DNA from: Methylophilaceae bacterium
GTDB lineage: Bacteria; Pseudomonadota; Gammaproteobacteria; Burkholderiales; Methylophilaceae
Length of the DNA: 6,306 nt
Reading direction: 5' to 3'
Assembly: GCA_017880825.1 (NCBI GenBank)
Contig: JADGRN010000085.1
Coordinates: 1 to 6,306 of the forward strand
The notes under the pieces were generated by a model. That model made no database searches and was not told where the DNA came from. It saw only the letters and a program-made list of their open reading frames with translations. Within the stretch, counting starts at the first letter, position 1. Every line of letters starts with the position of its first letter. Of this stretch, positions 1-5,134 are shown piece by piece. The position numbers and the translations under genes are program-made.

Positions 1-262
1 CAGGGACCAGCCCAAGGTGCGAGGCGGCGAATGCCGGGCCAACAGGCGCGTGTTTTAACAAGGTCATCCACGCGACAAAAGCCCCCAGATAACCTGCCAC
101 CGCGCCATAAAGCCAAAGGTTATGAGATACGCTAAGTAGCCATTCTGGCTTCATTACAAACGCTCCGGCTTGGGTTGAGGCTAGTTTGATAGATACCTGT
201 GTCAGCGTATCAAACACTATGAGCACGCCAAAACCAATGGCATAGAAGTAACGCTTTTTCAT
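1..262 (-). CDS. EamA/SMR-like small membrane transporter, second subunit (partial, cut by left edge)
   Basis: Reading the minus strand from an ATG at 262 gives 87 open codons that run off the left edge, so the C-terminus is missing. The protein starts MKKRYFYAIGFGVLIVFDTL, a first membrane helix, followed by a TQVSIKLAS segment, a helix around LYGAVAGYLGAFVAWMTLL, and HAPVGPAFAASHLGLV. This looks like a four-helix drug/metabolite transporter of the small multidrug-resistance type. Its start overlaps the stop of the preceding minus-strand gene by ATGA, so the two are almost certainly translationally coupled and likely form a heteromeric pair, as in other two-subunit SMR and ArnE/ArnF-like transporters. 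A G-rich stretch (GGGGGG) before the ATG may serve as ribosome binding site. The substrate cannot be told from the sequence. Family call is firm; function is open. Confidence 0.8.
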   Translation of the reverse strand, partial: MKKRYFYAIGFGVLIVFDTLTQVSIKLASTQAGAFVMKPEWLLSVSHNLWLYGAVAGYLGAFVAWMTLLKHAPVGPAFAASHLGLVP

Positions 263-615
263 GCGTAGCCCCCCACTAGCGCCACGCCTACGGTGATGAA
301 GGTGATTCCCAATATACGCATAGGGTCTAACATTTCGCGGAACATTATTCTGCCTGCAGCCATGATGGCGACGGTATTAAACGCGCTTAGTAATACCCCT
401 AACGATAGCGGCAGGATGGATAGCAACACCAGCCATAAAGCGAACTCCACGCAGAAGCAGATAATGCCGATCCATAGGGAAAATGAAGACAACATTTTCT
501 TCCAACGATGCCATTCGCTATCGTGCTCGGTGATGGCAGCGTGTTTGAACACCATGTGTCCCACTGTATCCACGACGATATTCAGTAACCAAACAAAAAT
601 GGCGAGATTAGGCAA
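259..615 (-). CDS. EamA/SMR-like small membrane transporter, first subunit
   Basis: A 118-residue hydrophobic protein with four predicted membrane helices (about residues 4-24, 46-66, 68-92 and 98-117), the size and layout of small multidrug-resistance/EamA half transporters. The segments GHMVFKHAA after helix 1 and LSLGVLLSAFNTVAIMAAGR in helix 3 resemble betaproteobacterial EamA-like small transporters, from memory of the family. The start is TTG (613-615): an in-frame TAG lies three codons upstream, and the next ATG (residue 21) would delete helix 1, so TTG is the best choice although the ribosome binding site is poor. TACAAT at 651-646 could be its -10 box, but no good -35 is seen. It overlaps the next minus-strand gene by ATGA. 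Substrate unknown; efflux or lipid-linked sugar translocation are only possibilities. Confidence 0.82.
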   Translation of the reverse strand: MPNLAIFVWLLNIVVDTVGHMVFKHAAITEHDSEWHRWKKMLSSFSLWIGIICFCVEFALWLVLLSILPLSLGVLLSAFNTVAIMAAGRIMFREMLDPMRILGITFITVGVALVGGYA

Positions 616-799
616 GTTAACTACTTCAGATCAGAGATTGAAAAAATTGTATTTTGCAGGGTTAGCAGCCGTAAGCATACCCGACTAGCCCTTGTATTCC
701 CAAGTGTTCGCAGACCTATTAAGCAACTGAGTTGCTCAAATCAGTCGAGATTCTCGTATCATGGTGTGACTTAATTTTGATTTTGAGGATAGCTTCATC
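616..799. promoter_or_regulatory. Divergent intergenic region with two adjacent palindromes
   Basis: This spacer separates the minus-strand transporter pair from the plus-strand DUF2237 gene, so it must hold two divergent promoters. AGCAACT-G-AGTTGCT (722-736) and CGAGA-T-TCTCG (746-756) are perfect odd palindromes with one-base centres lying nine bases apart. TATCAT (757-762), directly after the second, is a possible -10 box for the DUF2237 gene. The palindromes could be repressor half-site pairs or just small hairpins. No gene is seen here. Confidence 0.35.
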
Positions 800-1159
800 A
801 TGGCGCGTAATGTATTAGGTACCGAATTACAGGTGTGCAGCCTTGCCCCCCTCACAGGCTTTACCCGCACTGGCTGCTGCGAGACAGGGCCAGAAGATAC
901 TGGCAGTCATACCGTGTGTATTCAGGTGACAGAAGAGTTCTTGATATTTTCCATGTCACACGGCAACGATTTAAGCACCCCACGACCAGAATATGGTTTT
1001 GCCGGGCTCAAATCGGGTGACCGTTGGTGTTTATGCGCGTCACGTTGGCACGAGGCCGCAGAGGCTGGTTTTGCCCCGCCAGTAATACTGGAAGCCACAC
1101 ATGAGAGAGCGCTGGAGATCGCCAGTTTGGCCGATCTCAAATATCACGCTTTGCGCTAG
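800..1159 (+). CDS. DUF2237 family protein
   Basis: A complete 119-residue protein matching the DUF2237 family over its whole length, recognised from its motifs: NVLG at residues 4-7, CSLAPLTGFTRTGCCETGPE at 13-32, DTGSHTVC at 33-40, GNDLSTPRPEYGFAGLKSGD at 55-74, RWCLCASRW at 75-83, and APPVILEATH at 92-101. Six cysteines (13, 26, 27, 40, 77, 79) are at positions usual for the family, in a pattern compatible with metal binding, though that role is not established. There is no signal peptide or membrane segment, so it should be cytoplasmic. GAGGA at 785-789 is a fair ribosome binding site, ten bases from the ATG. It is divergent from the small transporters and convergent with the 6S RNA gene. 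The biochemical function of the family is unknown to me. Confidence 0.9.
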   Translation: MARNVLGTELQVCSLAPLTGFTRTGCCETGPEDTGSHTVCIQVTEEFLIFSMSHGNDLSTPRPEYGFAGLKSGDRWCLCASRWHEAAEAGFAPPVILEATHERALEIASLADLKYHALR

Positions 1160-1166
1160 TTGTTAC

Positions 1167-1186
1167 TTGGCCATATCGATGGTCAA
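1167..1186. other. Short hairpin between convergent DUF2237 gene and 6S RNA
   Basis: TTGGCCAT-ATCG-ATGGTCAA forms an eight-pair stem with one G-T wobble on the plus strand, or one A-C mismatch on the minus strand. It begins seven bases after the DUF2237 stop and lies just past the 3' end of the 6S RNA. No run of T follows on either strand, so a classical intrinsic terminator is not supported. It may still stabilise RNA ends arriving from either side. Confidence 0.3.
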
Positions 1187-1193
1187 AACAGGA

Positions 1194-1370
1194 GTTCCCC
1201 GCAAATACTGCCTAAGCTAGCATCCCGAACCTGATAGGTTCAAGTGGTAACAGTCTAAAGTGCATTAGGTACGCCCCCAATCGTGGCGTTCACACCGCAA
1301 CTTGATTAACCGAAACCGATGCCAAAAACTAGTTCAAGGAATATATAACTTAAGCAACACCGCAGGGAAC
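1194..1370 (-). ncRNA. ssrS: 6S RNA
   Basis: 6S RNA binds sigma70 RNA polymerase holoenzyme by mimicking an open promoter and damps transcription in stationary phase. On the minus strand, just downstream of zapA (the usual proteobacterial location), the ends of a ~177-nt segment pair: GUUCCCUGC (1370-1362) with GCGGGGAAC (1202-1194), continuing through GGUGUUGC against GCAGUAUUU with one bulged U. The 3' half carries ACUUGAACC-UAUCA-GGUUCGGGAUGCUAGC, which closely resembles betaproteobacterial 6S RNAs, from memory of the family. An unpaired central region and an apical arm around GGUGUGAACGCC fit the known fold. The exact ends are set by the stem, not by mapped transcripts. The ygfA/fau gene often found next to ssrS is not present; a convergent DUF2237 gene is there instead. 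Confidence 0.88.
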
Positions 1371-1377
1371 AAACTTG

Positions 1378-1418
1378 AAAAACCACTACGCTCATGACAA
1401 TTTGAGACGCGTAGTTTT
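1378..1418 (-). terminator. Intrinsic terminator after zapA
   Basis: On the minus strand, ACTACGC (1415-1409) pairs with GCGTAGT (1391-1385); TCA/TGA can extend the helix inward across a bulge. GGTTTTT (1384-1378) follows the 3' arm. This has the shape of a Rho-independent terminator for the zapB-zapA transcript. Its T run ends only eight bases before the inferred 5' end of 6S RNA, so it may instead, or also, define a processing point. Confidence 0.6.
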
Positions 1419-1458
1419 GAAATCTGAACTAAATAACCTAAAACCAGAACAATTAAAA

Positions 1459-1764
1459 CTAGAATAACGGGTTCTGCTCCGCTAACGCTTCGTCAATTTG
1501 TTCCTGCATTGAAATGATTCTACGCTTGAAATCGCCGATGTCAAAACCACCGCTGCGGGTAGTCATCAATTCGTGGGCAAGGTTAAGTGCTGCCATCACC
1601 GCGATGCGCTCAACACCCACTACTTTGCCGCTGTCGCGTATCTCGCGCATTTTTTTGTCGAGATAGGACACCGCAATCATCAAGCCTTCGCGCTCATCCT
1701 CCGCACATGAGACCTTGAATTCACGTCCCATGATGCTGACATCAACCCCGCTCACTTCACTCAT
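1459..1764 (-). CDS. zapA: Cell division protein ZapA
   Basis: A 101-residue protein matching ZapA, which binds FtsZ in the cytoplasm and bundles protofilaments in the Z-ring. The N-terminal part contains VSIMGREFKVSCAEDERE (about residues 9-26) and the helix LMIAVSYLDKKMREIRDSGK. The family hallmark GVERIAVMAALNLAHELM (about 50-67) follows. The C-terminal third (FDIGDFKRRIISMQEQIDEA) forms the coiled coil used for dimer/tetramer assembly. Length is typical. The ATG overlaps the zapB stop by ATGA, and AAGGAG (1775-1770) lies five bases upstream inside zapB, so translation is well supported and probably coupled. A terminator and the 6S RNA gene follow downstream, the common arrangement in proteobacteria. 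Confidence 0.95.
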   Translation of the reverse strand: MSEVSGVDVSIMGREFKVSCAEDEREGLMIAVSYLDKKMREIRDSGKVVGVERIAVMAALNLAHELMTTRSGGFDIGDFKRRIISMQEQIDEALAEQNPLF

Positions 1765-1976
1765 GCCGACTCCTTGCTCACAACACCTTGCGGCAGGCGC
1801 TCTATCAAGGCTTCCAGACGATGACTTACCTGCGTCATATTGTCCTTGAGCTGCCTGGCGTCATCCTGTGACTGGGCAAGCTCCTGACGCAATTGGACGT
1901 TCTCTGAGCGGAGCTGTTGGCAAATCGCCACCAGTTGCCCCACTTTTTGTTGCAAGACTTTTATATCGGCTTCCAT
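1761..1976 (-). CDS. zapB: ZapB-like small coiled-coil cell division protein
   Basis: From the ATG at 1976 this encodes a 71-residue protein beginning MEADIKVLQQKVGQLVAICQ. It is an almost unbroken coiled coil with leucine/valine heptads (VLQQKVGQLV, QLRSENVQLRQEL, RLEALIERL). It resembles the short ZapB-like (TIGR02449-type) proteins encoded just before zapA in many beta- and gammaproteobacteria, thought to link ZapA to the divisome or nucleoid-occlusion machinery. The frame stays open to a TTG at 2012, but the family starts near this ATG. The extra bases look like a promoter: TTGACC at 2012-2007 and TATAGT at 1988-1983. The stop overlaps the zapA start by ATGA. The function is inferred from coiled-coil character and position; sequence similarity in such proteins is weak evidence. 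Confidence 0.85.
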   Translation of the reverse strand: MEADIKVLQQKVGQLVAICQQLRSENVQLRQELAQSQDDARQLKDNMTQVSHRLEALIERLPQGVVSKESA

Positions 1977-1982
1977 GCCGCA

Positions 1983-2012
1983 ACTATAATTTGAAAATCC
2001 TTGTATGGTCAA
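1983..2012 (-). promoter_or_regulatory. Sigma70-type promoter of zapB-zapA
   Basis: TTGACC (2012-2007) and TATAGT (1988-1983) are good -35 and -10 boxes separated by 18 bases on the minus strand. With standard spacing, transcription would start at or within a base or two of the zapB ATG at 1976, giving an essentially leaderless mRNA. No Shine-Dalgarno sequence lies directly before that ATG, which agrees with this reading. Confidence 0.55.
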
Positions 2013-2063
2013 CTATTAACAAGAATTTTTGAAAGTATTACAACACGTTATATTCAAATCAAT

Positions 2064-2093
2064 TTGCCGACTTGAACTTGAATAACTTATACT
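2064..2093 (+). promoter_or_regulatory. Promoter of the B12 riboswitch-btuB transcript
   Basis: TTGCCG (2064-2069) and TATACT (2088-2093) are spaced by 18 bases and fit a sigma70 promoter. The predicted start near 2100 lies a few bases before the riboswitch aptamer, exactly where a leader should begin. The -10 box is strong, the -35 box moderate. Confidence 0.6.
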
Positions 2094-2104
2094 TTGCGCA
2101 AGTT

Positions 2105-2296
2105 GTCAGGTGCCGACGTCGCTATCCAGCGACTAGGTGAAACGGGAAACAGGTGCGTTTGGCTGTTAATTCAAAGCAAACAATCCCTGTGCTGCCCCCG
2201 CAACGGTAAGCGAGTGTGGATTCACAATTTGCCACTGAGCATTAAGCTTGGGAAGGCGTGAATCATGACTCGTGAGCCCGGAGACCGGCCTGTTCA
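2105..2296 (+). promoter_or_regulatory. Cobalamin (AdoCbl) riboswitch aptamer
   Basis: The leader has the conserved blocks of cobalamin riboswitches in the right order: CAGGTGCC at the 5' edge (2107-2114), GGGAAACAGGTGCG (2144-2157), the core GCTGCCCCCGCAACGGTAA (2191-2209), and the B12 box AGCCCGGAGACCGGCC (2275-2290). CAGG (2107-2110) can pair with CCTG (2289-2292) as the closing P1 helix. Binding of adenosylcobalamin or a related corrinoid would shut off btuB downstream, and probably btuM. The bases between 2297 and 2449 are the expression platform. Placement directly before a TonB-dependent B12 receptor gene is the classic context. Confidence 0.95.
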
Positions 2297-2305
2297 ACTC
2301 TGCTT

Positions 2306-2402
2306 GGAAATACCGCGGGGTGACGGTTTTCGTGACGCTATGCACAGGCTTTAAGCTTTTTCTGGGCTCTCGTTTCGGTCTGCTGTGCTTTCCGGTATTT
2401 CC
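2306..2402 (+). promoter_or_regulatory. Long-range inverted repeat in the riboswitch expression platform
   Basis: GGAAATACCG (2306-2315) is the exact reverse complement of CGGTATTTCC (2393-2402), forming a ten-pair closing stem around 77 bases. Inside it GCACAG (2342-2347) pairs with CTGTGC (2383-2388). The outer stem is followed by TTTATTTG. It starts just after the aptamer and ends before the btuB ribosome binding site, so it is probably part of the switching structure, either terminator-like or a spacer domain. The pairing is seen; the role is inferred. Confidence 0.55.
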
Positions 2403-2415
2403 TTTATTTGATTAA

Positions 2416-2435
2416 GACATGCGGGGTCGCATGTT
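2416..2435 (+). promoter_or_regulatory. Hairpin just upstream of the btuB ribosome binding site
   Basis: ACATGCG-GGGT-CGCATGT (2417-2434) is a perfect seven-pair stem with a four-base loop, extendable by one G-T pair. It ends four bases before AAGGA (2439-2443), the btuB Shine-Dalgarno sequence, which stands six bases before the ATG at 2450. It probably takes part in riboswitch output. A weak TTGTT follows, too poor for a confident terminator call. Confidence 0.45.
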
Positions 2436-2449
2436 GTTAAGGAAAAACT

Positions 2450-4393
2450 ATGAATAAGACCGCTATCGCAAGCCTGGTCGGCTTTTTTTTCTCATCGAGT
2501 ATTTTCGCTGCTACTGATATTCAGACCGATGATGTGGTTGTGACTGCCAATCGTTTTGAACGCAAAGATACAGAAACCACTTACGCTTCTGAAATTCATA
2601 CCAGGGAAATGATTGATGCTTCAGGCGCCGCATCACTCTATGACTATCTATCTCAGCAAACCTCGGTCAATGTATTGCCGAGTGCCGGCAATCGGGCCAC
2701 CCCGCTTATAGACATGCGCGGGTTTAGCGCTGAGAGCGGTTATCAGAATATTGTGATTACCGTGGATGGCCAGCGACTGAACAATATTGACCTGTCATCC
2801 CAGCTACTTGGCGCAATCCCGCTCGGCAATATTGACCGTATTGAGATTACCAAGGGCAGCGGCTCGGTAATCTACGGCGATGGTGCCACAGCTGGTACCA
2901 TCCAGATTTACACCAAGGCCAAAACCGGCGTCAGCGTCAGTGCCTCCGCAGGTAATTACGGCGCGCTATCCGGCTTTTTATCGGCTGGCATCGCCGAGCA
3001 ATATTTCGACCTTTCGGCCAGCGCTGCCCACGACAGCAACGATGGCTATAGTAAGAAAGATCAGACCGGGGAAAGAGATGATTTCACCAGTAACACGCAA
3101 AACGTCAAACTCAAGCTCAAGCCCACCGATAGCTTGCGCTTCAACCTCGAAGCCACCAGTTCGCGCATTGATACGCGCTATGTCAACCCATTGACCCTGG
3201 CTCAATTCAAGGCCGATCCGCGCCAAGTGGGGTTTGATTTCTTTGGTGGCAAGACCCTGACCCATCAAGGCCTGGACACTGACCAGTGGCGTGTGGGCGG
3301 AGAATATGACATTACCAGCAAGTTAAAGATTTCTGCCAACCATTATCATGAGGACAAGCTCTCCGACTTCATCACGTTTGGCAACCGGCTGAATTATGAC
3401 TATAGCTCCAATGACTTTGCACTGAGCTACAGCGGTGAGTCGCTGAGTACGATCGTAGGCATACAAACCTTTGATGGTGTGCGCGATAGCGCTACCAACA
3501 GCACCAGCAAAGACAACTCGGCCGTGTTTTTACAAAATGAGTATCGGGTGGATGCATGGACTTTCTCTGCAGGTGCTCGCCGCGAAAAAGTCAAATACCA
3601 GTTTGCTCCCAATGTTGGCGCCTCGCAAAATGATTCCAGAAGGCTCGATGCCTGGGATATCGGCGTGAACTACCGATTCAATAGCGAGACCAGCCTGTTT
3701 GCCAATTACAACCAGGCATTCCAGGCGCCGGATGTCGATCGTTTCTTTCTGTTTGGTGGCGGCTTCAATGGCTTTATCGAGCCGGCAAAATCCAAGACCG
3801 TGAACCTCGGCCTGAATCATGTCGTCGCCAGCAATCGCCTCAAACTCACCGCCTTTTATATCGATCTGGGCAATGAAATTTATTTTAACCCGTTCACTTT
3901 TGCCAATACCAACCTGGATCAAACCCATAAATACGGCTTTGAGGCGCAGGATTACTGGCAAATAAATGACCAACTGAGTAGCGCCATCATCTATACCTAT
4001 ACCCGTGCTCTGATTGACAAGGAACGCGATGGTGCCGGTGCCTTTGATGGCAAAGAACTACCAGGCGCCCCCAAACACAGTATCAACGCCAATCTCAATT
4101 ACCAGCCATGGCAACCGGTCAACATCAACCTAAGCCATACCTGGCGCTCATCCAGTTATGTTATTGGCGATTTCGCCAACTCGCTGGCCGGAAGACAGAG
4201 CAACTACCACTCAACCAATCTGGCCGCGAGCTATCAGTATAAAAACCTGCAATGGTTTGCTGCTGTAAGCAATATATTCGAGCATAAGAATGGCTTGTTT
4301 ATTCGTAGCGACTTCCCGATTGCCAATGACGTGGCAGTTTACCCATCTGATTTCTCACGCACTTGGCGCATAGGGATGAAAGCCGACTTCTAG
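2450..4393 (+). CDS. btuB: TonB-dependent vitamin B12 outer-membrane receptor BtuB
   Basis: A 647-residue precursor with a Sec signal peptide (MNKTAIASLVGFFFSSSIFA, cleavage near residues 20-21) and a TonB box DDVVVTANR at 27-35, very like the BtuB box. The plug domain covers about residues 40-155, with IDMRGFSAESGYQNIVITVD and the GNIDRIEITKGSGSVIYGDG region; IQIYTK closes the plug. The rest is a 22-stranded beta barrel ending in phenylalanine (WRIGMKADF), the usual outer-membrane insertion signal. It takes up cobalamins and other corrinoids across the outer membrane, powered by TonB-ExbB-ExbD. Sequence alone could fit other TonB-dependent receptors, but the cobalamin riboswitch directly upstream and the cobalamin genes downstream make BtuB the right name. 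It is slightly longer than the E. coli protein (about 614 residues). The ATG has a good ribosome binding site. Confidence 0.93.
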   Translation: MNKTAIASLVGFFFSSSIFAATDIQTDDVVVTANRFERKDTETTYASEIHTREMIDASGAASLYDYLSQQTSVNVLPSAGNRATPLIDMRGFSAESGYQNIVITVDGQRLNNIDLSSQLLGAIPLGNIDRIEITKGSGSVIYGDGATAGTIQIYTKAKTGVSVSASAGNYGALSGFLSAGIAEQYFDLSASAAHDSNDGYSKKDQTGERDDFTSNTQNVKLKLKPTDSLRFNLEATSSRIDTRYVNPLTLAQFKADPRQVGFDFFGGKTLTHQGLDTDQWRVGGEYDITSKLKISANHYHEDKLSDFITFGNRLNYDYSSNDFALSYSGESLSTIVGIQTFDGVRDSATNSTSKDNSAVFLQNEYRVDAWTFSAGARREKVKYQFAPNVGASQNDSRRLDAWDIGVNYRFNSETSLFANYNQAFQAPDVDRFFLFGGGFNGFIEPAKSKTVNLGLNHVVASNRLKLTAFYIDLGNEIYFNPFTFANTNLDQTHKYGFEAQDYWQINDQLSSAIIYTYTRALIDKERDGAGAFDGKELPGAPKHSINANLNYQPWQPVNINLSHTWRSSSYVIGDFANSLAGRQSNYHSTNLAASYQYKNLQWFAAVSNIFEHKNGLFIRSDFPIANDVAVYPSDFSRTWRIGMKADF

Positions 4394-4418
4394 TTTGAGG
4401 GTCGATTCAGTAGCAAAA

Positions 4419-4427
4419 TGGTATGAT
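4419..4427 (+). promoter_or_regulatory. Possible extended -10 promoter between btuB and btuM
   Basis: TGG-TATGAT has the form of an extended -10 element (TG-N-TATAAT-like), with a predicted start near 4434, just ahead of the following hairpin. No clear -35 box is present. If active, it would let the second gene be expressed when the riboswitch has silenced btuB. Weak evidence. Confidence 0.25.
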
Positions 4428-4443
4428 TATCAAAGTTTGGAAC

Positions 4444-4466
4444 AAACCGTGTTTATTCACGGTTTT
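4444..4466 (+). terminator. Terminator-like hairpin or attenuator between btuB and btuM
   Basis: AAACCGTG (4444-4451) and CACGGTTT (4458-4465) form a perfect eight-pair stem with loop TTTATT, overlapping a four-base T run (4463-4466). It ends three bases before the AGGAG of the next gene. The U tail is short, so read-through is likely: it may lower expression of the downstream gene relative to btuB or protect the btuB 3' end. Confidence 0.45.
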
Positions 4467-4480
4467 ATCAGGAGAACAGC

Positions 4481-5056
4481 ATGAGTTTAGTAGTAAAAGC
4501 ACAGCCTTCCGCCAGAAACCTGGCCATTGCAGCAGCCATTGCATTTTTTATGTTGCTCACACGTGGTAGCCACGTCCTGACATCGGTATCGTTACCTGAC
4601 GCCAGCCTTGTGCTGTTTTTATTGGGTGGGCTATATCTAAAGCGCGCAGGCTGGTTTGCCGCGTTTTTTGTACTGGCTGCTGTGATTGATTTTGGCGCAG
4701 CCGCACTTGATCCGGCACAAGGATTTTGCTTATCCAATGGATATTGGGGCTTGATTGCGGCATACGGCGCAATGTGGCTGGGAGGACGTTGGTTAGCCTC
4801 TCGGCACGATGCTTTTGCTTTATTGCCTTATGCAGTTGTGAGCTTGATTACCACCATCATTGCTTTTGTGATTTCAACGCAAACCTACTACTTGTTTTCA
4901 GGCCGTTTCCCAAATGGCGGCGTAATGGAAACCATGCACTACGGATGGAATTACTTACCTTCCTACTTAGGCTTCACTGCCATGTATTTTGCTATGGTGT
5001 GGGTAGTTGCTCGGGCCATGCGGAGTCTCAATCCAGCCCGCTCGGCAAAGGCTTGA
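4481..5056 (+). CDS. btuM: BtuM-type cobalamin permease (solitary ECF S-component-like)
   Basis: A 191-residue integral membrane protein with about six helices (roughly 12-28, 38-53, 57-75, 88-105, 112-136 and 157-182), the size and layout of ECF-transporter S-components. Hallmarks that I associate with BtuM are LTRGSHVLTSVSLPDASLVL (26-45), LGGLYLKRAG, IDFGAA, a single cysteine at 83 in the loop after helix 3 (GFCLSNGYW), GGRW before helix 5, and YLFSGRFPNGG in the loop after it. BtuM of Thiobacillus denitrificans binds cobalamin through a conserved loop cysteine and supports B12 uptake without an ECF energising module; Cys83 would be the counterpart. AGGAG (4470-4474) precedes the ATG by six bases. 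Its place between btuB, under a B12 riboswitch, and cobU agrees with inner-membrane cobalamin import. The related label BtuN, another predicted B12-transport membrane protein, cannot be excluded without alignment. Confidence 0.78.
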   Translation: MSLVVKAQPSARNLAIAAAIAFFMLLTRGSHVLTSVSLPDASLVLFLLGGLYLKRAGWFAAFFVLAAVIDFGAAALDPAQGFCLSNGYWGLIAAYGAMWLGGRWLASRHDAFALLPYAVVSLITTIIAFVISTQTYYLFSGRFPNGGVMETMHYGWNYLPSYLGFTAMYFAMVWVVARAMRSLNPARSAKA

Positions 5057-5066
5057 ATATTCAGAC

Positions 5067-5102
5067 AGGCCGAAAAGTAGGTCGCGTGTTGCGGCCTTTT
5101 TT
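5067..5102 (+). terminator. Intrinsic terminator after btuM
   Basis: AGGCCG (5067-5072) pairs with CGGCCT (5092-5097) around a 19-base loop and runs directly into six T (5097-5102). It lies ten bases past the btuM stop and closes the btuB-btuM unit, separating it from cobU. Confidence 0.8.
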
Positions 5103-5134
5103 CATACCGAATCTTTTAAGTTAACTTAGTTCTT

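Noticed and set aside
293..688. 131-codon plus-strand frame opposite the first small transporter
   Set aside because: It lies antisense to a well-supported four-helix protein; its translation has no domain character and no ribosome binding site.
835..1140. Frames in other phases of the DUF2237 gene, on both strands
   Set aside because: DUF2237 matches its family from end to end; the other frames are rich in Arg, Ser and Cys, without recognisable motifs.
1977..2012. TTG start extending ZapB by 12 residues
   Set aside because: The extension (MTIQGFSNYSCG) does not fit the coiled-coil family start and coincides with -35 and -10 boxes.
2880..3973. Several 60-150-codon frames within btuB, including 3530-3973 on the minus strand
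   Set aside because: All overlap a continuous, fully typical TonB-dependent receptor frame; the long antisense frames follow from its codon use.
4468..5124. Alternative frames within and across btuM (4468-4737 minus, 4557-4772 minus, 4726-5124 plus)
   Set aside because: The btuM frame has clear membrane helices and a good ribosome binding site; the plus-strand alternative runs through the terminator after btuM.
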